This document shows positions 1-6,441 of a stretch of 6,717 bases of DNA, one piece after another. The notes beneath the pieces are model-generated. The model saw only the letters and a list, made by a program, of their open reading frames with translations, made no database searches and was not told where the DNA came from. Numbering within the stretch: the first letter of the stretch is position 1; the number at the start of each line of letters is the position of its first letter. The position numbers and the translations under genes are program-made. Where the stretch lies: assembly GCA_015904055.1 (NCBI GenBank), contig JABMDE010000064.1, positions 1-6,717 on the forward strand, read 5' to 3'. Source of the stretch: Nitrospira sp. GTDB taxonomy: Bacteria; Nitrospirota; Nitrospiria; Nitrospirales; Nitrospiraceae.

Positions 1-1
1 C

Positions 2-1237
2 AACATGACGGTGCTTGAAAATCTGGTGATCTCGAAAGCCCGCCTCAACCCCGTTATCAACTGGAAAGAGGAACAGGATCAGTTGACGCAGTTCATGGCA
101 CAGATGCCGTTCCAAGTGCCGCTCACGGCCCTCGTGAGTTCCCTTGCCGCAGGAGAAAAGCAAAAGGTCGAAATCCTCAAGCAGCTGGCGCTGCGCAACC
201 GCATCCTCATTTTGGATGAACCGACGTCCGTCCTGACGCCGCATGAAGCCGACGAAGTCCTGGGACACCTCCGCGCCATGACCCTGGCACAGCAATTGAG
301 CGTGTTGATCATCACCCACAAACTTCGCGAGGTGGCGGCCTTCGCAGATGAAGTGACCGTGCTCCGAAAGGGACAATTCGTCGGCTCCGGCAAGGTCTCG
401 GAGATGAAAATTCCCCAGATGGCAGAAATGATGGTGGGGTCTGAGATTACCGCTAAGCCGAAGCAACGGATCGAGCGCTCAACCAAGACTCCGAAACTGC
501 TTTTACAGAACATCCGTGTCAACGACGACATCGGCGTCGAGGTTGTCCGTGGCGTCCATTTGACAATTCATGAGGGCGAGATCGTCGGAGTAGCCGGCGT
601 CTCCGGGAACGGACAACGCGAGTTGGTGGAAGTGCTGGCCGGCCAACGGCCGGCCACGGCGGGCACCATCCATGTGCACGATGCACTCTACCGGCCGACC
701 CGTGACAATATTCTGCGGCATAAGATGTTCTGCCTTCCTGAAGAGCCCCTGCAGAATACCTGTGTGGGGCGCATGAGCGTGGCGGACAATCTGGCATTCC
801 GCAACTTCGACGTGGAACCGCACGCCGTGGGCGGCTGGCTCATGAACCGCCCTGCGCTGCGCCGGAGCGCGCACGGCCTGATCGAGCGCTACAACATCAA
901 ACCGCCCTATCCCGACACACCGATCCAGTCTCTCTCGGGAGGCAATGTCCAGCGGGCCGTCCTGGCCCGTGAACTATCGGCTGACGTGAACATCCTGGTC
1001 GTGGCCAATCCCTGTTTCGGGTTGGACTTCCTGGCAACAGAAGAAATTCGGCTGCAGATCGTCGCCGCGCGCAACCGAGGCACGGCAGTCCTCTTAGTCA
1101 GCGAAGATCTCGACGAGATCCTGGAACTGGCCGACCGTGTGGTCGTGATGTTCAACGGTCAGCTGGTCTATGAAACCACGTCGTCCGGCGCCGATCTCGC
1201 GCTGATCGGACGGCACATGACAGGACACAGCACATGA
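2..1237 (+). CDS. Sugar/BMP-type ABC importer, double ATP-binding protein (5' end outside window)
   Basis: This is the 3' part (411 codons) of an ATPase with two fused nucleotide-binding domains, as in the RbsA/MglA and BMP-type (nucleoside or simple-sugar-like) ABC importers. It would power uptake through the inner membrane with permeases and a binding protein not seen here. The window opens just after the missing first Walker A, in the stretch reading NMTVLENL. In domain 1 the signature is SLAAGEKQ (about bases 140-163), Walker B is ILDEP (DE at 215-220) and the H-loop His is at 317-319. In domain 2 the Walker A position reads [10 protein letters not shown] (599-628) without the usual Lys, which is normal for this subfamily. 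The signature is LSGGNVQR (932-955), and the Walker B/D-loop reads ANPCFGLD (1004-1027) with no DE pair, so the second site is probably degenerate. The stop overlaps the next start as ATGA, so the hydrolase downstream is probably co-translated. Substrate unknown; the neighbours suggest a ureide or amide. Confidence 0.93.
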   Translation, partial: NMTVLENLVISKARLNPVINWKEEQDQLTQFMAQMPFQVPLTALVSSLAAGEKQKVEILKQLALRNRILILDEPTSVLTPHEADEVLGHLRAMTLAQQLSVLIITHKLREVAAFADEVTVLRKGQFVGSGKVSEMKIPQMAEMMVGSEITAKPKQRIERSTKTPKLLLQNIRVNDDIGVEVVRGVHLTIHEGEIVGVAGVSGNGQRELVEVLAGQRPATAGTIHVHDALYRPTRDNILRHKMFCLPEEPLQNTCVGRMSVADNLAFRNFDVEPHAVGGWLMNRPALRRSAHGLIERYNIKPPYPDTPIQSLSGGNVQRAVLARELSADVNILVVANPCFGLDFLATEEIRLQIVAARNRGTAVLLVSEDLDEILELADRVVVMFNGQLVYETTSSGADLALIGRHMTGHST

Positions 1238-1932
1238 ACACAGTTCCAGCTTCTCCCTATCCCTATCCCCTGCCGCCGCGTGACGCAGGCGCACGAGTCG
1301 CACTGGTCATCATCGACATGCAACGCGACTTCATCGAGCCAGGCGGGTTTGGCGCAGCACTGGGCAACCAGGTCGCGCACTTGCAACAGATCGTGCCAAC
1401 CGTCGCCACACTCCTCAAGACCTTTCGCGAATTGGGTCTGCCGGTGATTCACACCAGGGAAGGACATCGCCCCGACTTGTCGGATTGCCCGCCAGCCAAG
1501 AAACGGCGCGGAGACTCGGCATTGCGCATCGGGGATCCCGGCCCGATGGGACGAATTCTGGTATTGGGAGAACCGGGAAACGACATTATCCCGCAATTGC
1601 GCCCGGAAACCGGCGAACTGGTCATCGACAAGCCCGGCAAGGGGGCCTTTTACGCTACCAATCTTCAGGAGCGCCTGAACGCCCTCGGCATCACCCACCT
1701 CGTCTTCACCGGCGTCACCACCGAAGTCTGCGTGCAGACCAGCATGAGAGAAGCCAACGACCGCGGATACGAATGTCTCCTGGTTGAAGATGGAACCGAA
1801 AGTTATTTCCCCGATTTCAAACAGACGACGGTCCGCATGATCCAATCGCAGGGTGGAATCGTCGGCTGGGTGACGACTGCGGGTCGTCTCATCGCCTCTC
1901 TCCGGCAAGCCTATGCAGAGCGTGCCACATGA
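1234..1932 (+). CDS. Cysteine hydrolase, isochorismatase family, biuret hydrolase-like
   Basis: This 232-residue protein is a full-length cytoplasmic amidohydrolase of the isochorismatase-like superfamily. The catalytic triad is complete: Asp28 in IIDMQRDF, Lys133 in DKPGKGAF and Cys166 in [10 protein letters not shown]. The 33-residue Lys-Cys spacing is typical of the family, and Val161-Thr162 sits where these enzymes have their conserved cis-peptide. Several blocks ([10 protein letters not shown] at 73-82, GDPGP at 100-104, GEPG at 112-115, [13 protein letters not shown] at 171-183) match what I remember of Rhizobium biuret hydrolase (BiuH). BiuH converts biuret to allophanate and ammonia. 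Related enzymes (ureidoacrylate amidohydrolase RutB, N-carbamoylsarcosine amidohydrolase) act on other ureides, so the exact substrate is open. The start overlaps the upstream ATPase stop (ATGA), and its own stop overlaps the next start in the same way. An allophanate-related gene immediately downstream supports a ureide substrate. Confidence 0.93.
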   Translation: MNTVPASPYPYPLPPRDAGARVALVIIDMQRDFIEPGGFGAALGNQVAHLQQIVPTVATLLKTFRELGLPVIHTREGHRPDLSDCPPAKKRRGDSALRIGDPGPMGRILVLGEPGNDIIPQLRPETGELVIDKPGKGAFYATNLQERLNALGITHLVFTGVTTEVCVQTSMREANDRGYECLLVEDGTESYFPDFKQTTVRMIQSQGGIVGWVTTAGRLIASLRQAYAERAT

Positions 1933-2324
1933 GCCAGAATGATGTGCTGCTCGCCGTCAACGGTACGCTGATGCGAGGACTCAAGCTCAACCCCAACATG
2001 GTGGCTGCCGGGGCCACGTTCGTCCGGGAGACGAAGACCGAAGCGGCCTATCGTCTCTGGACGATTCACGACGAGCATCCCGCGATGCTGCGTGTGACGG
2101 ATGGGACAGGGGTCACGGTCACAGTCGAAGTCTGGTCTGTCCCCCCTGCCGGATTGACTGGAATCTTAATGAACGAACCACCCGGTCTGTGCATCGGCAA
2201 GGTGCGACTGGAAGACGGAAGTATTGTCTTGGGTGTATTGGGTGAAGCGGCGCTCGTCGAAGGACATCGAGACATCACCCAATACGGCGGCTGGCGGGCG
2301 TATCTGGCTCAACAGCCGACATGA
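1929..2324 (+). CDS. Stand-alone allophanate hydrolase C-terminal domain protein
   Basis: This 131-residue protein corresponds to the C-terminal domain of allophanate hydrolase (AtzF/DUR1 type, gamma-glutamylcyclotransferase-like fold) without the amidase domain. Family hallmarks are the opening [16 protein letters not shown] (residues 8-23), a YRLWTI strand, an EVWSVPP strand, [16 protein letters not shown], and the closing [14 protein letters not shown]. In fungal allophanate hydrolase the equivalent domain removes CO2 from N-carboxycarbamate, the product of the amidase domain; whether the free form does this is not established here. No signal peptide, so cytoplasmic. The ATGA overlap with the upstream hydrolase points to translational coupling, so the two probably work on one pathway. 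No amidase domain is present in the window; the partner must be elsewhere, or this protein has another role. Such proteins are sometimes labelled as gamma-glutamylcyclotransferase-like. Confidence 0.88.
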   Translation: MSQNDVLLAVNGTLMRGLKLNPNMVAAGATFVRETKTEAAYRLWTIHDEHPAMLRVTDGTGVTVTVEVWSVPPAGLTGILMNEPPGLCIGKVRLEDGSIVLGVLGEAALVEGHRDITQYGGWRAYLAQQPT

Positions 2325-2383
2325 GCACGGGAGCCTCTCTCCTGTTTCCCTATGACTGGCCGGCCATCTTCCTGATTCGATAA
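2321..2383 (+). other. Possible truncated start of a fourth gene in the plus-strand operon
   Basis: The stop of the allophanate-related gene overlaps an ATG in the same ATGA arrangement that couples the two upstream gene pairs. This ATG opens a frame of only 20 codons (beginning [13 protein letters not shown]) ending at TAA (2381-2383). It overlaps the last codons of the convergent heparinase-like gene. It could be the remnant of a lost operon gene or a chance ATG; the short length gives no family match. Confidence 0.2.
2328..2344 (+). terminator. Weak hairpin between convergent operons
   Basis: CGGGAG (2328-2333) can pair with CTCCTG (2339-2344), with one G-T wobble and a 5-base loop, followed by TTT. 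It lies just after the stop of the plus-strand operon, between the two convergent stops. The stem is short and the T-run poor, so termination here is only a possibility. Confidence 0.2.
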
Positions 2384-4494
2384 CTCAAGTCGAACGGAGC
2401 TGCTTGTGAACAGAAAAACACAATTACATGGTTTTCGTGCTTCACACCAAACTCCGGGAAATACCACCCTTGTTCCAACCTCGTGTCTGCCGTCCCTAAT
2501 ACATCAACCATCGCAATAGTATGGCCGCTCGACGCCTTGATCGCGATACAGGCCCCCATCCGGATGATATGGAAGTCGGGATGGACATGCAGGTAACTTT
2601 CCATGCGATGCATCCCGCTACCCTCCAACAGGTCTTTGACGACCCAGCTCCCCTGCCCGTCATAGGTAATGCGCCGCTTATGAATCGGCTTGCCTTTCAA
2701 TGTCGTATATCCGTTGTGAGCTCCCTCGAATAGCACGGTTCCATCCGACTGCTTCGTCAAAGTCGCCGAGAGAGGCTTCGCCCGGCGCGCCACGCAGAAC
2801 ACCTCCCACATTTCTGACTGTTCCTTTCCATCGACCACAACCGTGTTATGCGCGCGCGTGCTTCGCGCATAGGCTCGCTCCTCACTCAGTTGATAGTCAA
2901 AGACCCCGCTGTCGACAATGACACGCCGCCCGTCGATGACCAATTCAAAGCTGAGGGTATCGCAATGCGCATGACCGGGTTGATAGTCGGGGCCGATGGC
3001 ACCGCAGTCGATGACCATCATGTCCTCTCCGTTGCGGCAGACATAGTACCCGCTCCCCGACCGCTCATGCAGGGTCAGTCCAGTGGGCACGACAGGCGTG
3101 TGATAGCCCATCACTCGCTGCGCATAATTGAAAAGTTGCAACGGAGACGGCGCCATCCCGAAAGCAGCATCGTTAAAAAGAGGGATGTCCTGATCCGGAA
3201 ACACCATGTCGTGAAGAAAGTTGAGACTGGATGCCACAGTTTGACGAAGCTGCGCAATCTCCTCACGTTCAAATGCCGGCCGTGAACTCTGGATGAGATT
3301 CAAGACATCAAGATAGTCGCAGGCACAAATCGAATGGTACATGGGACTTCGTTCATAATGGCCACCGTCCACGAGAAACTGCTCCTTCGATTCTTCCAGA
3401 AGCATCTGCCATCCCTGCTTGAGCCACCGGTCGGCGGCTCCCCCTTCGAAATACATTCCGGCGAAAAGCAGGGCCACTGCGTTCTTGAGATAGTGGTTCG
3501 CAAGGAGGTGCCGCTCGATATTCTGCTCAAGCCATGCCACAATGGTCCGATAGGTTTCCTGGATGCTGTACACTTTCCCGGTCTGCTGAGAGAACCGGAT
3601 ACCGTGTGGATTGGAACTGTTTGGAGTAAATGGCGTGATCCCCACAGGGTTCTCCACATCGCATGTAGCTGGAATCGCCTCTTTGTTTGGGTTGCACAAA
3701 TCAATACGGTTGATCAAAGTCCCGTTTGGATGGGTGCCAGGAACCGGAGTGTTATCGATGACAGCAATCTCTCCCGCCGTGCTGCTAGAAACGAATACCT
3801 TCCGGGGAATTGTGGCATCGGCCGCTGTCGGCTGGGAAAACGCCGAAACCTTGTGGCCATCAGCCAGTACGCAAACCGTCCGTTCGACGGTCGGTGGCGT
3901 CGCACCGGGACCAAGATGCGAATTGTGGATGATAGTAACGGAACTTCCATAGTTCTGCCCTGGCACTGGTACCGCAGGGACACAGTTGACAAGGTCGTCT
4001 CCCTGGTGGTCAGTCCCTGCCGTATTGTTCCCATCATTCATGATCCACATGACTTCTCGATCGGTCGGGTCGCGGTACAGATGGACGGGTCTTGTCCCAA
4101 CGGTCAAATTTACTTCGAAGGTGGGCGTTGCCCCTGTCAGCGGATCGATAGTCGCAACCTGGTTTGTGGCCCCTAGATTCACAAACAGCCATTCGCCAAG
4201 CGAGAACTGCATATCGCCCAACGCGACGTTGCCGAACACGCCAGGTGTACCGCTCCCCAGCGTATTGACGACAGCGTTGCCTGAATTGCCTCTCAAGGCG
4301 ACAGTCGTCAGCGTCCTATCGCCCCTATTATTCACAAACACCAGCGGCCCGTTGAGCGCCGCGCTGCCGCCGGTCGTCACCGTTCCAGGGGAAGACTCTC
4401 CTGCCGTGCAACCGGCAAGACCGATCAGCGCCAGACCAAGCACTCCCGTTTTCGCACAGGATAAATAAAGTCGTCGATTGATGATGGATCGCAT
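2350..4494 (-). CDS. Chimeric protein: lipoprotein beta-propeller N-part fused to heparinase II/III C-part
   Basis: The 714-residue frame holds pieces of two unrelated families. Residues 1-29 are a lipoprotein signal ending in lipobox LAGC (Cys29), so the product would be lipid-anchored. Residues ~48-310 carry YVTN-like propeller strands (PLVFVNN, WLFVNLG, KVFVSSSTAGEIAVID) and end at NPHGIRFSQQTGKVYS, well short of a closed propeller. From ~312 the sequence is the helical toroid of a heparinase II/III-type polysaccharide lyase (HLLANHYLKNAVALLFAG at 329-346, DGGHYERSPMYH at 376-387). The beta-sandwich domain follows (GHAHCDTLSFE at 507-517, then RSTRAHNTVVVDG). His379, Glu381, Tyr386 and His508/His510 are candidate active-site residues. 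Intact relatives have, from memory, about 150-200 more residues before this point. A good ribosome-binding site and the position after four envelope genes show that the propeller half belongs to this operon. The heparinase half is foreign to it. The frame is open throughout, but the product is unlikely to fold as either intact family. Confidence 0.85.
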   Translation of the reverse strand: MRSIINRRLYLSCAKTGVLGLALIGLAGCTAGESSPGTVTTGGSAALNGPLVFVNNRGDRTLTTVALRGNSGNAVVNTLGSGTPGVFGNVALGDMQFSLGEWLFVNLGATNQVATIDPLTGATPTFEVNLTVGTRPVHLYRDPTDREVMWIMNDGNNTAGTDHQGDDLVNCVPAVPVPGQNYGSSVTIIHNSHLGPGATPPTVERTVCVLADGHKVSAFSQPTAADATIPRKVFVSSSTAGEIAVIDNTPVPGTHPNGTLINRIDLCNPNKEAIPATCDVENPVGITPFTPNSSNPHGIRFSQQTGKVYSIQETYRTIVAWLEQNIERHLLANHYLKNAVALLFAGMYFEGGAADRWLKQGWQMLLEESKEQFLVDGGHYERSPMYHSICACDYLDVLNLIQSSRPAFEREEIAQLRQTVASSLNFLHDMVFPDQDIPLFNDAAFGMAPSPLQLFNYAQRVMGYHTPVVPTGLTLHERSGSGYYVCRNGEDMMVIDCGAIGPDYQPGHAHCDTLSFELVIDGRRVIVDSGVFDYQLSEERAYARSTRAHNTVVVDGKEQSEMWEVFCVARRAKPLSATLTKQSDGTVLFEGAHNGYTTLKGKPIHKRRITYDGQGSWVVKDLLEGSGMHRMESYLHVHPDFHIIRMGACIAIKASSGHTIAMVDVLGTADTRLEQGWYFPEFGVKHENHVIVFFCSQAAPFDLSYRIRKMAGQS
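3555..3580 (-). other. Fusion junction between propeller and heparinase coding sequence
   Basis: Reading the minus strand, propeller-type sequence (TGKVYS, residues 305-310) passes into toroid-type sequence (ETYRTIVAWLEQ, residues 313-324) within a few codons, with no frameshift, linker or stop. No insertion sequence, inverted repeat or obvious duplication is visible at the joint. Either a recombination/deletion removed the 3' end of one gene and the 5' end of another, or the contig is mis-joined here. Confidence 0.6.
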
Positions 4495-4501
4495 GGCTTA
4501 T

Positions 4502-4508
4502 TCCTTTC
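4502..4508 (-). promoter_or_regulatory. Ribosome-binding site of the lipoprotein gene
   Basis: The minus strand reads GAAAGGA seven bases before the ATG at 4494. It is the clearest Shine-Dalgarno sequence on this strand and fixes the start that gives a proper lipoprotein signal. Confidence 0.75.
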
Positions 4509-4564
4509 TCACTTGTGTTTCTCCCTCGCGGGAATCTCAATGCCTCTCCTGATGACAGCTTTGT

Positions 4565-4912
4565 CTATGTGAACAGGATAACGAATTGAGGAGGTCCGCG
4601 AGGTGCCATCCCCTCGCACAACACCACAGAGAAAGGCGCATGAGTGAGAGAGCCAGCGAGATATCCGGTCGGAGCAGGGGATGAACTCCCACTACGTCCG
4701 GCAGACGCAGAAGTATCGACTCCGTCACAGTGCCACGCGCAATGATTGTGACTGTGTGGATTACTCTGAGTCTGACCTTCCGGACAATGTGGCGCGGTCC
4801 AATGCAGCGCCAGCGTGCCCTGCACCACAGTCACAGAGCCGGCCAACCATAGTCCGACACAGATCACCGCGATCGCGCGGAGACATTTCATCCGCCCATT
4901 CATTGATCGCAT
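4565..4912 (-). CDS. Small secreted protein with CAWHC motif
   Basis: This 115-residue protein belongs to no family I can name with confidence; it faintly recalls the DUF2946 group of short Cys/His-containing exported proteins. A hydrophobic signal segment covers about residues 11-35. The mature part has a His/Cys patch (PHSHNHCAWHC, 52-62), a low-complexity Ser/Ala/Gly linker (67-82) and a C-terminal PRGPP (104-108). The start is uncertain: ATGs at 4912, 4903 and 4891 are all in frame without a convincing ribosome-binding site, and the last gives the neatest signal peptide (MKCLRAIAV). It lies 38 bases after the barrel gene and 70 bases before the lipoprotein gene, on the same strand. CAWxC, [VI]DTS and PRGPP are shared at nearly the same spacing with the small protein at 6113-6421, so the two are likely paralogues. 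The His and Cys residues suggest metal binding or redox chemistry, which is inference only. Confidence 0.7.
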   Translation of the reverse strand: MRSMNGRMKCLRAIAVICVGLWLAGSVTVVQGTLALHWTAPHCPEGQTQSNPHSHNHCAWHCDGVDTSASAGRSGSSSPAPTGYLAGSLTHAPFSVVLCEGMAPRGPPQFVILFT

Positions 4913-4950
4913 CTGTCCAGGTTGCCCAACATCTCATCCAACCTTCACAG

Positions 4951-6027
4951 TCACGACCCGCCAACTAACTGAAACGATCTGGTCAATCCGAAGATATAGC
5001 TGATCTGTTGTTCCAGATTGCCGTTGAAGTCTCGGTGAATAGGGATTTGCGCGATGAAATAGAACGACGCGATATCCAATAGATTCAAATTGATCCCCGG
5101 CGAATAGGCCACGTACGTAGACCCGGTGGTGGGGACTGCTCGAAACTTGACCGTCGGATCGAGCAGGATGGGTGTCCCAGTCGCTGGATTGAACTGAAAG
5201 AGCGCCGCGTCCATGGCGTCGTTCTGCATCCAGCGGAAGTTGATCTGCTGGGTCAGCGTCAGCCATGGAGTTTGTTCAAGCGGGATCACGTTGAGCCCTG
5301 CGCTGACGTTGACTTCGTCGCCGAATTGATAGCCGTCGCTGTTCTTGAATGTGTGCCGGTAGCTGGCCAATGCAAACTGATTCACCCGATGGGGAATCAG
5401 TTCGTAGGTTTGATAGATCATGGGGATCAGGCCGAAATTTCCCCGGCCGATTTGCAATGTCGATTCGGCCAAGGCCGTACCTTGCGCAACCCGGCCGTAG
5501 CTGCCGGTCGGGAAATCGGCGCCCACGCCCAGCACCACCATACTCCTCAAGGTGGGGAGCACGTTATATTTCAGCATGGCGCGAATATCGCCAAGCCCCC
5601 GCTCGCTGTAGGGCACAGGCGTCAGGCCTCCGATTTGGGCATCGGACTCCACATGCTTGTACGGGATGGCAACTTGCAGTCCAAGGCGCTCTGTCAGACC
5701 ATAGTTCAGGTCCAGAGTCGCTGTACGGGTAGTCGTCGCAATCCGGTCTACATTCAAATTGGCCAGGGTCAGCATCTTGGCGCCTTGATTGGCAAACGGA
5801 ATACTCCCACCCTGTCCCGCCGGCGCCTCCATCGGCGTGTAGTTGTAAATGAGGTTCACGGTCAACAGTCCCTTCATCGGCACCTGCTGCTGAGACCCGA
5901 TGACGACAAAACAACTGACCGAGCCGCACGAGGCATGCGCGGAAGACGGCCAGGCCATCGTGATGGCTATTCCCAACACACCACAGAGCTTAAGAACACA
6001 GCACAGGAGTAGGAGTCTGCGCGTCAT
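4951..6027 (-). CDS. Predicted outer-membrane beta-barrel protein (transporter-like)
   Basis: This 358-residue protein has a signal peptide (hydrophobic core LLLLCCVLKLCGVLGIAI, probable cleavage after AHA at 30-32). The mature part is rich in alternating amphipathic strands with aromatic girdles, for example LLTVNLIYNYTP, TATLDLNYGLTERLGLQVAIPY, FALASYRHTF and WLTLTQQINFRW. This resembles the outer-membrane 'transporter' group related to the MetA-like phenol-degradation barrels (PF13557), where SERGLGDIRAMLKYNVL is a characteristic block. The mature N-terminus begins SCGSVSC, with Cys34 and Cys39 perhaps forming a disulfide outside the barrel. The C-terminus ends LVGGS rather than in the aromatic residue usual for barrel assembly, which is a mild oddity. 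The genes on both sides encode related CAWxC small proteins, and a thioredoxin-like gene lies upstream. The cargo, if any, is unknown. The 85-base gap before it shows no clear promoter. Confidence 0.8.
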   Translation of the reverse strand: MTRRLLLLCCVLKLCGVLGIAITMAWPSSAHASCGSVSCFVVIGSQQQVPMKGLLTVNLIYNYTPMEAPAGQGGSIPFANQGAKMLTLANLNVDRIATTTRTATLDLNYGLTERLGLQVAIPYKHVESDAQIGGLTPVPYSERGLGDIRAMLKYNVLPTLRSMVVLGVGADFPTGSYGRVAQGTALAESTLQIGRGNFGLIPMIYQTYELIPHRVNQFALASYRHTFKNSDGYQFGDEVNVSAGLNVIPLEQTPWLTLTQQINFRWMQNDAMDAALFQFNPATGTPILLDPTVKFRAVPTTGSTYVAYSPGINLNLLDIASFYFIAQIPIHRDFNGNLEQQISYIFGLTRSFQLVGGS

Positions 6028-6112
6028 GATTCCACAATCTTTCTATTGGTCAGCGAACGGAACGCGGAAACCAGCTCCGTTGCTCGACAGGATTATTAAG
6101 GAAAACTGAATG

Positions 6113-6421
6113 CTACTTTACAGGCAGAGGAGGACCGCGGGGGAACGTGCTAAGAGCAATCGAAGCTTGCACTTCGTCGAAACAGGCAACGACCGCATAC
6201 TGAACAAGTTGAAGGTTTGAGGTCGGCTCAACCGAAGAGGTATCGATGTCCTGCCCTGCTGCGCAGAGCCAGGCGCAGATTCCGCTGGCATGGGTCCCGG
6301 CATCATGATGGGCACCATGATGCTCGGCATGGACCACGCTGGGCGCAGCCATGAACCCATTCGTCAGAACGAGACAGACCAGCAGTGCCCACACGAGACG
6401 GAATCGTTTCACACAAGACAT
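6113..6421 (-). CDS. Small secreted His-rich protein with CAWLC motif
   Basis: This 102-residue protein of unknown function has a signal peptide (positive KRFR at 5-8, hydrophobic 9-26, probable cleavage after VHA at 30-32). A His cluster follows (His34, 35, 38, 39, 44), then CAWLC at 49-53, IDTS at 59-62 and a C-terminal PRGPP at 94-98. The mature protein is about 70 residues and presumably periplasmic. The spacing from CAWxC to PRGPP is 45 residues, against 46 in the small protein at 4565-4912, supporting common descent although the rest has diverged. It begins 20 bases after the stop of the thioredoxin-like gene, so the two are probably one transcript. No good ribosome-binding site is visible. 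The His-rich stretch fits copper or other metal binding, but that is inference. Confidence 0.75.
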   Translation of the reverse strand: MSCVKRFRLVWALLVCLVLTNGFMAAPSVVHAEHHGAHHDAGTHASGICAWLCAAGQDIDTSSVEPTSNLQLVQYAVVACFDEVQASIALSTFPRGPPLPVK

Positions 6422-6441
6422 CGTATCTGTTTATTCACGTT

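Noticed and set aside
637..655. Two GGCCGGCC palindromes separated by three bases, with a third at 2358-2365
   Set aside because: The pair sits inside conserved ATPase coding sequence for LAGQRPA and is explained by Ala/Gly/Pro codons; the third copy is in coding sequence too. No regulatory meaning can be supported.
1168..1908. A 246-codon open frame on the minus strand
   Set aside because: It lies antisense to the well-supported cysteine hydrolase gene and shows no recognisable motif; it is a shadow of GC-rich codon usage.
3334..4176. A 280-codon open frame on the plus strand
   Set aside because: It is antisense to both halves of the chimeric gene and crosses the fusion joint; the composition looks like reverse-strand reading, with no domain.
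2350..4494. Insertion sequence or transposase as cause of the fusion
   Set aside because: No transposase, terminal inverted repeats or target-site duplication was seen at or near the joint.
5272..6012. A 246-codon open frame on the plus strand
   Set aside because: It is antisense to the barrel gene, rich in His/Arg/Gln as expected for complement reading, and has no plausible start signal.
6056..6081. AACGGA / TCCGTT inverted repeat in the gap between two minus-strand genes
   Set aside because: A six-base stem with a 14-base loop and no T-run; too weak to call a terminator or operator.
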